This document shows, piece by piece, positions 52,214 through 60,306 of a stretch of DNA of 64,000 bases. Within the stretch, counting starts at the first letter, position 1. Every line of letters begins with the position of its first letter. The notes beneath the pieces are model-generated. The model was not told the DNA's origin, did no database searches, and saw nothing but the letters and a program-made list of their open reading frames with translations. The translations under genes and the position numbers were made by a program. This stretch comes from Variovorax paradoxus. GTDB taxonomy: Bacteria; Pseudomonadota; Gammaproteobacteria; Burkholderiales; Burkholderiaceae_C. The DNA is taken from positions 62,001 through 126,000 of the forward strand of contig NZ_JAUSRN010000012.1 in NCBI RefSeq assembly GCF_030811855.1. Reading direction: 5' to 3'.

Positions 52214-52303
52214 ACCTCATCGCGAATACCGCGCTGCACGATCGAAGCCCGTGGGAGCGCTGGCTGCATCAATCGGGCCAAACATCAACGCTCGAAGATC
52301 TAT

Positions 52304-52789
52304 CTAGCCATCACTCGTGCGCGCCATCTGTGGTGTGTCGAAGCGCGCAGGAATCTGAGGCGAGCCAGTCAGGTCCGCGCGGGCAAACTGGAAGCAGTCT
52401 GTTCCGGCAGGCAGCACTACGCCCGTCTGCGCCGAGCTGGTCCAGATGTGCGAGCTGATCGATACGGAGTTCGGATCGTCGAAAGCCCCACGAGAGATCG
52501 CACGATACTCGGGCCAGCGCTCGAACGTGAGGGTGATCGTGGTGCCGCACTTGGGGCAGAAGTGAACATGCACCTGCTTCGAACTACTCTCCGACGCGTG
52601 CGAGTACCGGGCCATCGGCTCGCCCGAGAACTGAACCGCGTCCACCGAATACATCGACTCTGCGTAAGACGATGAACCCGTCATGCGCTGGCAGAACCTG
52701 CAGTGGCATTGCAAGGTGCGCATGGGCTCGCCCAGGGCCACAAAGCGGACTGACCCGCATAGGCAACCTCCATCACGTCGAGTGGTCAC
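52304..52789 (-). CDS. GFA/CENP-V family zinc protein
   Basis: 161 residues. Zinc ligands of the glutathione-dependent formaldehyde-activating (GFA) fold are clear: GGCLCGSVRF, LQCHCRFCQRMTG and HFCPKCGTTI. Members bind zinc and small thiol adducts; most lack a proven reaction. The start overlaps the stop of the nucleotidyltransferase-like gene by 4 bp (ATGA at 52786-52789), so they are co-expressed, although the two functions have no obvious link. Confidence 0.9.
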   Translation of the reverse strand: MTTRRDGGCLCGSVRFVALGEPMRTLQCHCRFCQRMTGSSSYAESMYSVDAVQFSGEPMARYSHASESSSKQVHVHFCPKCGTTITLTFERWPEYRAISRGAFDDPNSVSISSHIWTSSAQTGVVLPAGTDCFQFARADLTGSPQIPARFDTPQMARTSDG

Positions 52790-53415
52790 GCTGATTCCCG
52801 TGTGATTGGCGCGACTTCGGTTGCGGCCGGATGGACCCCGCCGAACGAAAGCCGCGGCCAGCGTTCACCAAAGCACTTCGTCGCAACGCGTTCCTGGTAG
52901 GTCGCAACGCTCGCCCTGAGTGGGTTGTGCCGGACACGCAGTTCGAAAAGATCATCGAGTCCATGCGGGGCGACCAGGCCCAGCGAGTCGTCGTCGTTCA
53001 TGTAGACACCGACGCAGGTTGCATATTCCGGCCATGTTGCGACGCCCTCTTCCAGCGACGCGAGCGGAGGCACCACCTGGCCGAGAGCAGCGGCAAACCA
53101 ACGATGTACGCCGGCCTGGTTCGTCACCTCCCAGTGCAGGCTCGGCATGGCGGAACGAAGCCGGTTTTCGAGGTCCGCATCCTGCCGTGGAGCCGCCTCG
53201 GCATCGAAGTAGACGACGTCCACGTCTTCGACGGGCGAACGCCGATCGAATTCATGAAGGGTGTCCCATACCAACGAGCGGATGGCGCCGGCGCCAATGC
53301 ACCAGGACGCAAGCTCAAGCGAGCGGACCACTCGCAGCGCGGCCATCAACTCGGCCGATGCAGCCACCATGTCAATAAGTCTCTGCGCATGGTCCTCCTT
53401 GGTGCTGAATGTCAT
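52786..53415 (-). CDS. Nucleotidyltransferase-like protein (NTP_transf_6/DUF925 type)
   Basis: 209 residues. The pattern CIGAGAIRSLVWDTLHEFD followed by EDVDVVYFDAEA matches the nucleotidyltransferase superfamily of DUF925 proteins: a helix-start Gly-Ala-Gly and a D-x-D pair for metal. The C-terminal part has TCVGVYMNDDDSLGLVAPHGLDDLFELRVRHNP, typical for the group. The acceptor is unknown. It is the first gene of a two-gene unit with the GFA-family gene. The 205 bp upstream to the CoA-transferase gene hold only a regulatory half-site. Confidence 0.85.
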   Translation of the reverse strand: MTFSTKEDHAQRLIDMVAASAELMAALRVVRSLELASWCIGAGAIRSLVWDTLHEFDRRSPVEDVDVVYFDAEAAPRQDADLENRLRSAMPSLHWEVTNQAGVHRWFAAALGQVVPPLASLEEGVATWPEYATCVGVYMNDDDSLGLVAPHGLDDLFELRVRHNPLRASVATYQERVATKCFGERWPRLSFGGVHPAATEVAPITRESA

Positions 53416-53552
53416 GCCTCGATGTTAGTTCGGCTGCGGCACCGCACCGTCATGACGGCGCGCGACCATGAGCCAGGAGCACACGCGGCAGAACCTCAAG
53501 CAGGGCCAGCACAAGTCCAAGAATGCCGGCCAACGTTCGCACTCCTGACGCT

Positions 53553-53563
53553 TTTCGCCAATC
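53553..53563 (+). promoter_or_regulatory. TTTCGCCAATC half-site upstream of CoA-transferase gene
   Basis: TTTCGCCAATC at 53553-53563 lies 58 bp before the CaiB-like gene. It shares the left half of elements at 55888-55907 and 60211-60233 in front of two further units of the cluster. The right half is degenerate here. Possible binding site of the cluster's AraC-family regulator. Confidence 0.3.
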
Positions 53564-53620
53564 CGCCGGAGCGGTGCTGCCATTGCCGCGCTGCCCCGCA
53601 CCGCCTAGATTCCAACCCAC

Positions 53621-54802
53621 ATGACCACTTCTCCTGAATCCACGGCGAGCGCGTCCAAGGGTGCGCCGCTCGCAGGCGTGCGCGTGCTCGACCTGACCCG
53701 CCTGCTTCCCGGGCCGCTCGGCACCATGCACCTGGCCGACCTGGGCGCGGACGTCGTCAAGATCGAAGACACGGGCGCCGGCGACTACGCAAGCCCCTCG
53801 GTGCGCGCGCTCGTCAACCGCAACAAGCGCGCGATCCGCATCGACCTGAAGCATGCGCAAGGCGTGGCCACGCTGCTTCGCCTGTGCCGCGATGCCGACG
53901 TGCTGGTCGAGGGCTTTCGGCCCGGCGTGATGCAGCGCCTGGGCGTGGGCTATGAAGCGGTGGCGGCGGTAAATCCGCGCATCGTCTACTGCAGCATCAG
54001 CGGCTTCGGCCAAACCGGCCCGCTCAGCGACACGCCGGGCCACGACCTGAACTACGCGTCGCTCGCGGGCGTGGCCGACCAGATCGGCAATGCTGCGGGT
54101 TCGGCCCTGTCGAACCTGCCCGTGGCCGATCTGCTGGGCGGCACCATGACCGCGGTGGCCGGCATCCTGGCCGCCCTGTTCGACGCCGCGCGCAGCGGCC
54201 GCGGACGGCACGTCGACATCGCGATGGCCGACGGCGTGCTGGCCCATGCGGTGCTGCCGCTGGCCGGCCTGCACCAGCACGGCCAGGTGGCGCGAATCGG
54301 CCAGAGCGCGCTGACGGGCGCCCTCGCCTGCTACGGCTACTACCGCACGGCCGACGACCGGCAGGTGGCGGTCGGCGCGCTGGAGCCCAAGTTCTGGCAC
54401 GACCTGTGCCGCCTGATCGAGCGCCCCGATCTCGCACCGCTGCACCGCAGCGGCGATGCAGCCATCGAGGAGCGCCTGCGCAACGAACTGGCGGCCATCT
54501 TTGGGGCGCGACCGCTCGCGCACTGGCGCGCCCTGTTCCACGATGGCGTGGGCTGCGTGACGCCAGTGCTGCGCATCGACGAGTCACTGGAACATCCGCA
54601 TTTTCACGCGCGTGGCATGCGCGTTGCGGCCGATGAGGCGGCGCCGCCGCAGCTCGGCTGTCCCTTCAAGATGACCGGCTTCGAGCCCGCCGTTCCGCGC
54701 CCCGCCCCGCGCGCCGGCGAGCACACCGACGAGATCCTGCGCCAAGCCGGTCTCGACGCATCGGCCGTGGCCGAACTGCGCGCGGCCGGCGCCGTCGATT
54801 GA
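53621..54802 (+). CDS. CaiB/BaiF family (class III) CoA-transferase
   Basis: 393 residues. Family motifs: LAGVRVLDLTRLLPGPLGTMHLADLGADVVKIED, LVNRNKRAIRIDLKH, LVEGFRPGVMQRLGVGY, ISGFGQTGPLSDTPGHDLNYASLAG (with the catalytic-type Asp in GHDLNY) and GRGRHVDIAMADGVL. The length and motifs fit the alpha-methylacyl-CoA racemase branch as well as CoA-transferases. It may transfer CoA to, or epimerise, the substrate of the acyl-CoA pathway encoded downstream. The AraC gene follows after 67 bp. Confidence 0.9.
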   Translation: MTTSPESTASASKGAPLAGVRVLDLTRLLPGPLGTMHLADLGADVVKIEDTGAGDYASPSVRALVNRNKRAIRIDLKHAQGVATLLRLCRDADVLVEGFRPGVMQRLGVGYEAVAAVNPRIVYCSISGFGQTGPLSDTPGHDLNYASLAGVADQIGNAAGSALSNLPVADLLGGTMTAVAGILAALFDAARSGRGRHVDIAMADGVLAHAVLPLAGLHQHGQVARIGQSALTGALACYGYYRTADDRQVAVGALEPKFWHDLCRLIERPDLAPLHRSGDAAIEERLRNELAAIFGARPLAHWRALFHDGVGCVTPVLRIDESLEHPHFHARGMRVAADEAAPPQLGCPFKMTGFEPAVPRPAPRAGEHTDEILRQAGLDASAVAELRAAGAVD

Positions 54803-54869
54803 GGCAACAGCTTCCCCCGCGGGGGCGCTGCCTACAATCCCAACGGCTGCGTTGCAGCAGCAGCGAACG

Positions 54870-55883
54870 ATGACGCTCACCCACCACACCGTTGCCATCC
54901 AGCAGGTGCACAGCATCCTGATGGGCGCGCGCCACCGCGGCATCGATCCGGCGCGCGTGCTGGCGCGGGCGGGCATCGCGGCCTCGCTGCTGGAGTCGCC
55001 GCTCGCGCGCATTTCGCAGCGTCAATACGCATTGCTGATCCGCGCGCTGCGGCGCGAACTCCGCGATGAAATCTGGGGCCTGCTGAGCGAGCCGCTGCCG
55101 CCCGGCAGCTTCGGCCAGTGCATGCGCCAGCTGGTGCGCTGCGCCACCCTCGGCGAGGCCCTGCGCGACGGCTTCGCCGCCTACCACCTGCTGCTGAACG
55201 ATTTCGTGCCGCGTCTCACGGTGCAGGGCGGCAGCGCGCGCGTGCAGTTCGTGCTGCGCCGCGACGCCGATGCGCGGATGGACTACGCGGTGAAGGCTTT
55301 CATGCTGTTCGCCTTCAACGCCTCCTCATGGCTGGTGGCTCGGCGCATTCCGCTGCTCGAGGTCGACTACACGGCCGAGCAGACGAACACCGAGACTTCG
55401 CGCGTCTACCAGGTGCCGATCCGCTACGGCCAAGCGCACGTCGGCATGTCGTTCGAGGCGCGCTGGCTCGATCTTCCGGTGGTGCAGTCGCCGCAGAGCC
55501 TGCGCGAATTCCTCGCCGGATCGCCGGCCAACCTGATCGTGAAGTACCGCGACACCAGCAGCCTCACCGAGCGCATCCGCCGGCTGCTGCGCAAGGGCCT
55601 GGGCAGCGAGCTGCCGTCGCTCGAGGAAGTAGGCGATGCGCTCGCCGTCACGCCGCAGACGCTGCGCCGGCGGCTGCGCGACGAAGGCCGAGGCTTCCAG
55701 CAGATCAAGGACGAGCTGCGTCGCGATGCCGCCATCGAATATCTGCTGCACACGCCGCTGCCGCTGCTAGACATCGCCAACCGCGTGGGCTTCTCGGAAG
55801 CGAGCACCTTCCACCGCGCCTTCAAGCAGTGGACCGGCGTGGCGCCCGGCGAGTACCGGGCGACGCACGGCCCCGAACGCTGA
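54870..55883 (+). CDS. AraC family transcriptional regulator (Arabinose_bd type)
   Basis: 337 residues from ATG 54870; a TTG at 54852 is an alternative. An N-terminal ligand domain of the OruR/Arabinose_bd type (HSILMGARHRGIDPARVLARAGI, LGEALRDGFAAYHLLLNDF) is followed by a C-terminal AraC double helix-turn-helix: LEEVGDALAVTPQTLRRRLRDEGRGFQQIKDELR and PLLDIANRVGFSEASTFHRAFKQWTGVAPGEYR. It is embedded in the acyl-CoA catabolic cluster and should control it, probably sensing the free acid or its CoA ester. Confidence 0.92.
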   Translation: MTLTHHTVAIQQVHSILMGARHRGIDPARVLARAGIAASLLESPLARISQRQYALLIRALRRELRDEIWGLLSEPLPPGSFGQCMRQLVRCATLGEALRDGFAAYHLLLNDFVPRLTVQGGSARVQFVLRRDADARMDYAVKAFMLFAFNASSWLVARRIPLLEVDYTAEQTNTETSRVYQVPIRYGQAHVGMSFEARWLDLPVVQSPQSLREFLAGSPANLIVKYRDTSSLTERIRRLLRKGLGSELPSLEEVGDALAVTPQTLRRRLRDEGRGFQQIKDELRRDAAIEYLLHTPLPLLDIANRVGFSEASTFHRAFKQWTGVAPGEYRATHGPER

Positions 55884-55887
55884 GCGG

Positions 55888-55907
55888 TTTCGCCAAGCCC
55901 TTTGGCG
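55888..55907. promoter_or_regulatory. Palindromic operator candidate before acyl-CoA ligase operon
   Basis: CGCCAA (55891-55896) and TTGGCG (55902-55907) form a perfect 6-base inverted repeat with a 5-base spacer, preceded by TTT. It starts 5 bases after the AraC gene's stop and 76 bases before the ligase start. A close relative stands at 60211-60233 before the thiolase gene. Confidence 0.5.
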
Positions 55908-55982
55908 CTTCCCGCCATGGGTGCGGCGCGCGGCGCGCCATAAGCTGTGCCGCATCTTCGTTACCAGTCGGCGGCTTCCATC

Positions 55983-57494
55983 GTGTACCTCACCCAAGGC
56001 CTGCATCGCGCGCTCCAGCGCAACTCCGACGCGGCAGCACTCACACACGTCAGCGACAGCGGCGTGCGCCGCCAGACCCATGCGCAGCTGGCCAGCGGCG
56101 TGGCCCGGCAGGCGGCCGCGCTGACACGGCGCGGCATTGCGCGGGGCGACCGCGTGGCGCTGCTCGCACCCAACAGCGACCAGCTGGTGCGGGCCATCCT
56201 CGCGTGCTGGTGGCTGGGCGCCGTCGTCTGCCCCCTGAACATCCGCTGGAGCACGCCCGAGCTCGCACATGCCCTGCAAGACAGCGAAGCCTCGCTGCTG
56301 CTGGTCGACGAGACGTTGCAGGCGCTCGCGCCGGGCGGCGAGACCGCGCTGCTGCGCCTGGCCGCGCTGGAAGACGAAAGCGCCGCGCTGGAACCCCTGG
56401 CCGACACGCGCACCGGCGGCGACGTGCTGGCCGCCATCCTCTATACCGGCGGCACCACCGGCCGCTCCAAGGGCGTGATGCTGAGCCACGCGAACTTCTG
56501 GACCGCGTCGATGACGCGTGGCGCCGAGCTCAACAACGCGCCCGATTCGGTGTCGCTGCTGGTGGCACCGCTGTTCCACGTGGCCGGGCTCGGCCGCCTG
56601 GTGGGCCAGCTGATCGTCGGCGGCAGCTGCGTGACGATGGCGCAGTTTCGGCCCGCGGCGGTGATCGAGGCGATCTCGGAGCACCGCATCGGCGACATCA
56701 TCGTTGTGCCGAGCATGCTGCAGTCATTGCTGGACGATCCTTCGTTCACGCCCGAGCGGGTGCGCAGCCTCACGCGCATCGCCTTCGGCGCCGCGCCGAT
56801 GCCGCCCGACCTGCTCGACCGCGCGCTGGCCGCCTGGCCGCATGCCGAGTTCTTCCAGGCCTACGGCCTCACGGAAACCGCGGGTGCGGTGTGCATCAAC
56901 ATGCCGGCCAACCACAGGCCCGAGGCGCGCCCGCTCGGCCGGCTCAATTCCGTCGGCCGCGCCGGACTCGGCGCCGAAATCATCGTCGCGGACGAGAGCG
57001 CACGCGAGCTGCCGCGCGGCGAGGTGGGCGAGATCCTCGCGCGCGGTCCCATGGTGATGCAGGGCTACTGGCGCAACCCCGAGGCCACGGCCGCCGCGCT
57101 GCGGGGTGGTTGGCTGCACACCGGCGATGCCGGCCGCATGCTGGACGACGGCTACCTGTTCATCGTCGACCGCCTGAAGGACATGATCATCAGCGGCGGT
57201 GAGAACGTCTACTGCGCCGAGGTGGAGGCCGCGCTGCGCAGCCATCCGCAGGTGAAGCAGGCGGCGGTCATCGGCGTGCCCGATGCGCGCTGGGGTGAGG
57301 CGGTGCACGCGGCGGTGGTGCTGGCCGAAGGCACAGACGGCGCAGTCGCAACGGCCGACGAGCTGCGTGCCTGGTGCCGCGAGCGGCTGGCCGGCTACAA
57401 GTGCCCGCGCAGCATCAGCTTCATGCGCGAGCTGCCGCTGTCGGCCGCGGGCAAGGTGCTGAAGAACGTGCTGCGCGAGCGGGTGCAGCCATGA
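55983..57494 (+). CDS. AMP-forming acyl-CoA ligase
   Basis: 503 residues from GTG 55983, giving the typical beginning MYLTQGLHRAL. ANL-family motifs are complete: ILYTGGTTGRSKGVMLSH (P-loop), YGLTETAG, GEILARGPMVMQGYWRNPEAT, LHTGDAGRMLDDGYLFIVDR (hinge) and LPLSAAGKVLKN with the catalytic Lys. It activates a carboxylic acid to its CoA thioester with ATP. It starts the block of tightly packed catabolic genes (stop overlaps the next start). The chain length or ring type of the substrate cannot be read. Confidence 0.92.
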   Translation: MYLTQGLHRALQRNSDAAALTHVSDSGVRRQTHAQLASGVARQAAALTRRGIARGDRVALLAPNSDQLVRAILACWWLGAVVCPLNIRWSTPELAHALQDSEASLLLVDETLQALAPGGETALLRLAALEDESAALEPLADTRTGGDVLAAILYTGGTTGRSKGVMLSHANFWTASMTRGAELNNAPDSVSLLVAPLFHVAGLGRLVGQLIVGGSCVTMAQFRPAAVIEAISEHRIGDIIVVPSMLQSLLDDPSFTPERVRSLTRIAFGAAPMPPDLLDRALAAWPHAEFFQAYGLTETAGAVCINMPANHRPEARPLGRLNSVGRAGLGAEIIVADESARELPRGEVGEILARGPMVMQGYWRNPEATAAALRGGWLHTGDAGRMLDDGYLFIVDRLKDMIISGGENVYCAEVEAALRSHPQVKQAAVIGVPDARWGEAVHAAVVLAEGTDGAVATADELRAWCRERLAGYKCPRSISFMRELPLSAAGKVLKNVLRERVQP

Positions 57495-57913
57495 TGAAAC
57501 CCGTCACGGGCGCGGACCGCCGCCATCTGTTCGGCCAGGTGCCGTTCATGCGGCTCCTGGACGCGCGCCGCGAGTTCTCCGAAGGCGGCCGCGCGCGCCT
57601 CGTTCTCGACGAGCGGGCCGAACTCGGCAACGTCATCGGCGCCGTGCATGGCGGCGTGCTGGTCACGCTGCTCGACGTTGTGATGGCCAGCGCGGCCGTG
57701 TCGCTGTTCGACTTCGAACGTACCGCCGTCACGCTCAACCTCAACACCAGCTTTCACGAACCGGGCCGCGGCCGCCTCACGGCCGACGGCGAAGTGGTGC
57801 AGCACGACGCCAGCGTGGCGTGGTGCCGCGCCTCGGTCAGCGACGACGCGGGCCGCGTGATCGCGCGCGCGCAGGGCTCGTTCCGCTACCTGCCGCTGCC
57901 GCAGGCCGCCTGA
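57491..57913 (+). CDS. PaaI-type hotdog thioesterase
   Basis: 140 residues from ATG 57491, overlapping the ligase stop. The hotdog helix motif VIGAVHGGVLVTLLDVVMASAAV, with the HGG loop, and VTLNLNTSFHEPGRGRLTADGEV place it in the PaaI group. It hydrolyses CoA thioesters, perhaps as a proof-reading or release enzyme of the pathway. A second, related thioesterase is encoded at 59746-60180. The two differ through most of their length and may act on different intermediates. Confidence 0.88.
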   Translation: MMKPVTGADRRHLFGQVPFMRLLDARREFSEGGRARLVLDERAELGNVIGAVHGGVLVTLLDVVMASAAVSLFDFERTAVTLNLNTSFHEPGRGRLTADGEVVQHDASVAWCRASVSDDAGRVIARAQGSFRYLPLPQAA

Positions 57914-57947
57914 GCCGCACCAATTTCAAACGACAGGAGACAACACC

Positions 57948-58913
57948 ATGACGAAGATGCATCGCCGCGCGGCCTTGGCCCTGGTGGCCGCCTGCGCGCT
58001 GGCCGCGCCGCTCGCGCAGGCGGCCGACCCCTACCCCCACAAGCCGATCCAGCTCGTGCTGCCCTTCCCGCCAGGCGGCTCATTCGATCCGATCTTCCGC
58101 ACGCTGGCCGAGGCCGCCTCCCGGGACCTGGGACAGCCCATCGTGCTGATGCACCGGCCGGGCGCGGGCGGCGTCACCGGCACCGCATCGCTGGCTACGA
58201 TGAACGACACCGACGGCTACACGATCGCGGTCATGCACAACTCGGTGATCCGCGCACCGCTGGTGCAGAAGGTGACCTGGGACCCCCTCAAGGACTTCAC
58301 CTACCTGATCGGGTTGGCCGGCCTCACCACCGGCATCGTGGTGGCCACCGACGCGCCCTGGAAGTCGCTGCCCGAGCTCCTGGCCGATGCCAAGAAGCGC
58401 CCCGGCGTCGTCAGCTGGGGCAACGTCGGTGCGATCAGCATCAACCGCATCTACGCCGAGCGGCTCGCCAAGCAGGCGGGCACCTCTTTCAACCTGGTGC
58501 CCTACAAGGGCGGCAGCGAGGCTTTCCAGGCGGTGATCGGGCGCCATCTCGACGTTTACGGCGATCCCGGCTTCGGGCCGCAGGTCCAGGGCGGCAAGGT
58601 GCGACTGCTCGCCACCTTTACCGCGGAGCGCCTGAAGCGCTACGACGCGCCGACCGTGAAGGAGCTGGGCCATGACATGGTGATCGAGTCGCCGGTGGGC
58701 CTGGTAGCGCCGAAGAACCTCGACCCGAAGGTCGCCGCCAGGCTGTACGCGGCCTTCAGCAAGGCTGCGACGGACCCCACCTACCTCCAGCAGCTGGAGC
58801 TGTTCGACATGCAACCCAAGCTGATGACCGGCGAGAGCTACGCCGACTACGCCCGTGCCCAGTTCGAGCGCGAGCGAAAGATGCTGGCCGAGATCGGCTT
58901 CAAACCCGAATGA
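57948..58913 (+). CDS. Bug/TctC family periplasmic receptor of the acyl-CoA cluster
   Basis: 321 residues with a signal peptide (ALVAACALAAPLAQAA). Family motifs: LVLPFPPGGSFDPIFRTLAEA, IVLMHRPGAGGVTGTASLATM, DGYTIAVMHNSVIRAPLV, FNLVPYKGGSEAFQAVIG. The usual acidic or Asn ligand loop (VVDNKPGAGG) is VLMHRPGAGG here, so ligand contacts may differ from those of the other five receptors. Placed between thioesterase and reductase genes, it probably scavenges the acid that the ligase activates. Confidence 0.92.
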   Translation: MTKMHRRAALALVAACALAAPLAQAADPYPHKPIQLVLPFPPGGSFDPIFRTLAEAASRDLGQPIVLMHRPGAGGVTGTASLATMNDTDGYTIAVMHNSVIRAPLVQKVTWDPLKDFTYLIGLAGLTTGIVVATDAPWKSLPELLADAKKRPGVVSWGNVGAISINRIYAERLAKQAGTSFNLVPYKGGSEAFQAVIGRHLDVYGDPGFGPQVQGGKVRLLATFTAERLKRYDAPTVKELGHDMVIESPVGLVAPKNLDPKVAARLYAAFSKAATDPTYLQQLELFDMQPKLMTGESYADYARAQFERERKMLAEIGFKPE

Positions 58914-58930
58914 CAGGAGCAACGAACCTC

Positions 58931-59749
58931 ATGGACTTTTCCGCTTTCGATTTCAAGGGCCGCCACGTGGCCGTGGCCGGTGGTTCCAGCGGCATCAACT
59001 TCGGCATCGCGCAGGCCTTTGCGCGTGCCGGGGCACGGCTCACGGTGCTCAGCCGCTCGGCCGACAAGGTGGCCAGGGCTGCGCTGCAGCTCGAGGCGCT
59101 CGGCACGGAGGCACTCGGCATTCCGGCCGACGTGCGCCAGCCCGAGGCTCTGGAGCGCGCGTTCGCCGAAGGCGCGGAGCGCTTCGGACCGATCGACGTG
59201 CTGGTCTCTGGCGCCGCGGGCAACTTTCTCGCGAGCGCGCTCGACATGTCGCCCAACGCCTTCAAGACCGTGGTCGACATCGACCTGCTCGGCAGCTTCA
59301 ACGTCGCCCGGCTGGCGCATGCGCACCTGCGCAAGCCCGGTGCCTGTGTGATCCAGATCTCCGCCGGGCAGGCCTTCACGCCCACGCCGTTCCAAGCGCA
59401 CGTGTGCGCGGCCAAGGCAGGCGTCGACATGCTGACGCAGGTGCTGGCGCTGGAGTGGGGTCCGCAGGGCATCCGCATCAACTCCATCGTGCCGGGCCCC
59501 ATCGCCGACACCGAGGGCCTGAAGCGGCTCGCACCGACCGACGACACCATGGCCGCGATGGCGCAGCGCGTGCCGCTCAAGCGGCTCGGCCGCATCGAGG
59601 ACATCAGCCGCATGGCGATGATGCTCGCGAGCGACTGGGGCTCGTACATCACGGGCGCCATCATTCCCGTGGATGGCGGCCTCGCACTGACGGGGCCACG
59701 CGACTTCACCGCGGCAGCCGCCGCGTCGAAGCGGGGAGCCGCGACATGA
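58931..59749 (+). CDS. Short-chain dehydrogenase of 2,4-dienoyl-CoA reductase type
   Basis: 272 residues from ATG 58931 (AGGAG 11 bases upstream); an ATG at 58910 overlapping the previous stop is possible. NADP-binding AVAGGSSGINFGIAQAF, the Ser in IQISAGQAF, and HVCAAKAGVDMLTQVLALEWGPQGIRINSIVPGP. The classical YxxxK Tyr is absent: the position is Val in VCAAK. This is the pattern of peroxisomal-type 2,4-dienoyl-CoA reductases, so the enzyme likely reduces a dienoyl- or enoyl-CoA intermediate and not a ketone. The stop overlaps the next start. Confidence 0.85.
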   Translation: MDFSAFDFKGRHVAVAGGSSGINFGIAQAFARAGARLTVLSRSADKVARAALQLEALGTEALGIPADVRQPEALERAFAEGAERFGPIDVLVSGAAGNFLASALDMSPNAFKTVVDIDLLGSFNVARLAHAHLRKPGACVIQISAGQAFTPTPFQAHVCAAKAGVDMLTQVLALEWGPQGIRINSIVPGPIADTEGLKRLAPTDDTMAAMAQRVPLKRLGRIEDISRMAMMLASDWGSYITGAIIPVDGGLALTGPRDFTAAAAASKRGAAT

Positions 59750-60180
59750 GCCTGCACCTGGCGAGCGCGCCGCGGGAAGGCGACGACCGGCCGCGCAGCG
59801 GACCGCAGCGCTATGTACCGTTCTCGGAGCACCTCGGCCTGAAGGTCGAGCGGGCCGAAGGCGGCGAATCGCTGGTATCGGTGGCGCTGCGCCCCGAGCT
59901 GCTGAACAACCATGCCGCCGGTCATGGCGGCGTGCTGATGACGCTGCTCGACAGCGCCATGGCGCATGCCGCGCTCTCGCGCGTCGGCTATGCGCGCGAG
60001 GTCGTTACCGTCGACATGCACATCGCCTTCATGCGGCCCTCAGGCGGTTTGCTGCAGGCCGAGGGACGGGCCACCGGCGGCGGCCGCTCGGTGTGCTTTT
60101 GCGAAGCCACCGTCACCGACGCCAGCGGCGAAGTGGCGGCGCGCGCCATGGGCACCTTTCGCTACCGCGACCCCGCGTGA
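59746..60180 (+). CDS. Second PaaI-type hotdog thioesterase
   Basis: 144 residues from ATG 59746 (ATGA overlap with the reductase stop). Hotdog motif NNHAAGHGGVLMTLLDSAMAHAAL, then VTVDMHIAFMRPSGGLLQAEG, and SVCFCEATVTDASGEVAARAMGTFRY. Compared with the first thioesterase it has an N-terminal extension and a different substrate pocket segment. Two separate thioesterases in one pathway suggest that it can dispose of stalled CoA esters at two stages. Confidence 0.87.
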   Translation: MSLHLASAPREGDDRPRSGPQRYVPFSEHLGLKVERAEGGESLVSVALRPELLNNHAAGHGGVLMTLLDSAMAHAALSRVGYAREVVTVDMHIAFMRPSGGLLQAEGRATGGGRSVCFCEATVTDASGEVAARAMGTFRYRDPA

Positions 60181-60210
60181 GCACAGCGCCAAAGAGTGCA
60201 CCAGTGAGCG

Positions 60211-60233
60211 TTTCGGCCAATCGTTTTGGGCCG
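60211..60233. promoter_or_regulatory. Palindrome-like operator candidate before thiolase operon
   Basis: TTTCGGCCAA (60211-60220) and TTGGGCCG (60226-60233) form an inverted repeat with one extra G. The element closely resembles that at 55888-55907. It lies in the only larger gap (126 bp) inside the catabolic run, so a second promoter under the same regulator probably starts here. Confidence 0.45.
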
Positions 60234-60306
60234 ATCCGCGATTGTTGAATCCGGCGCATCGGCAGAGACTTCATTCCATCGTCACCGCATCCCATCAGGA
60301 GTTTCA

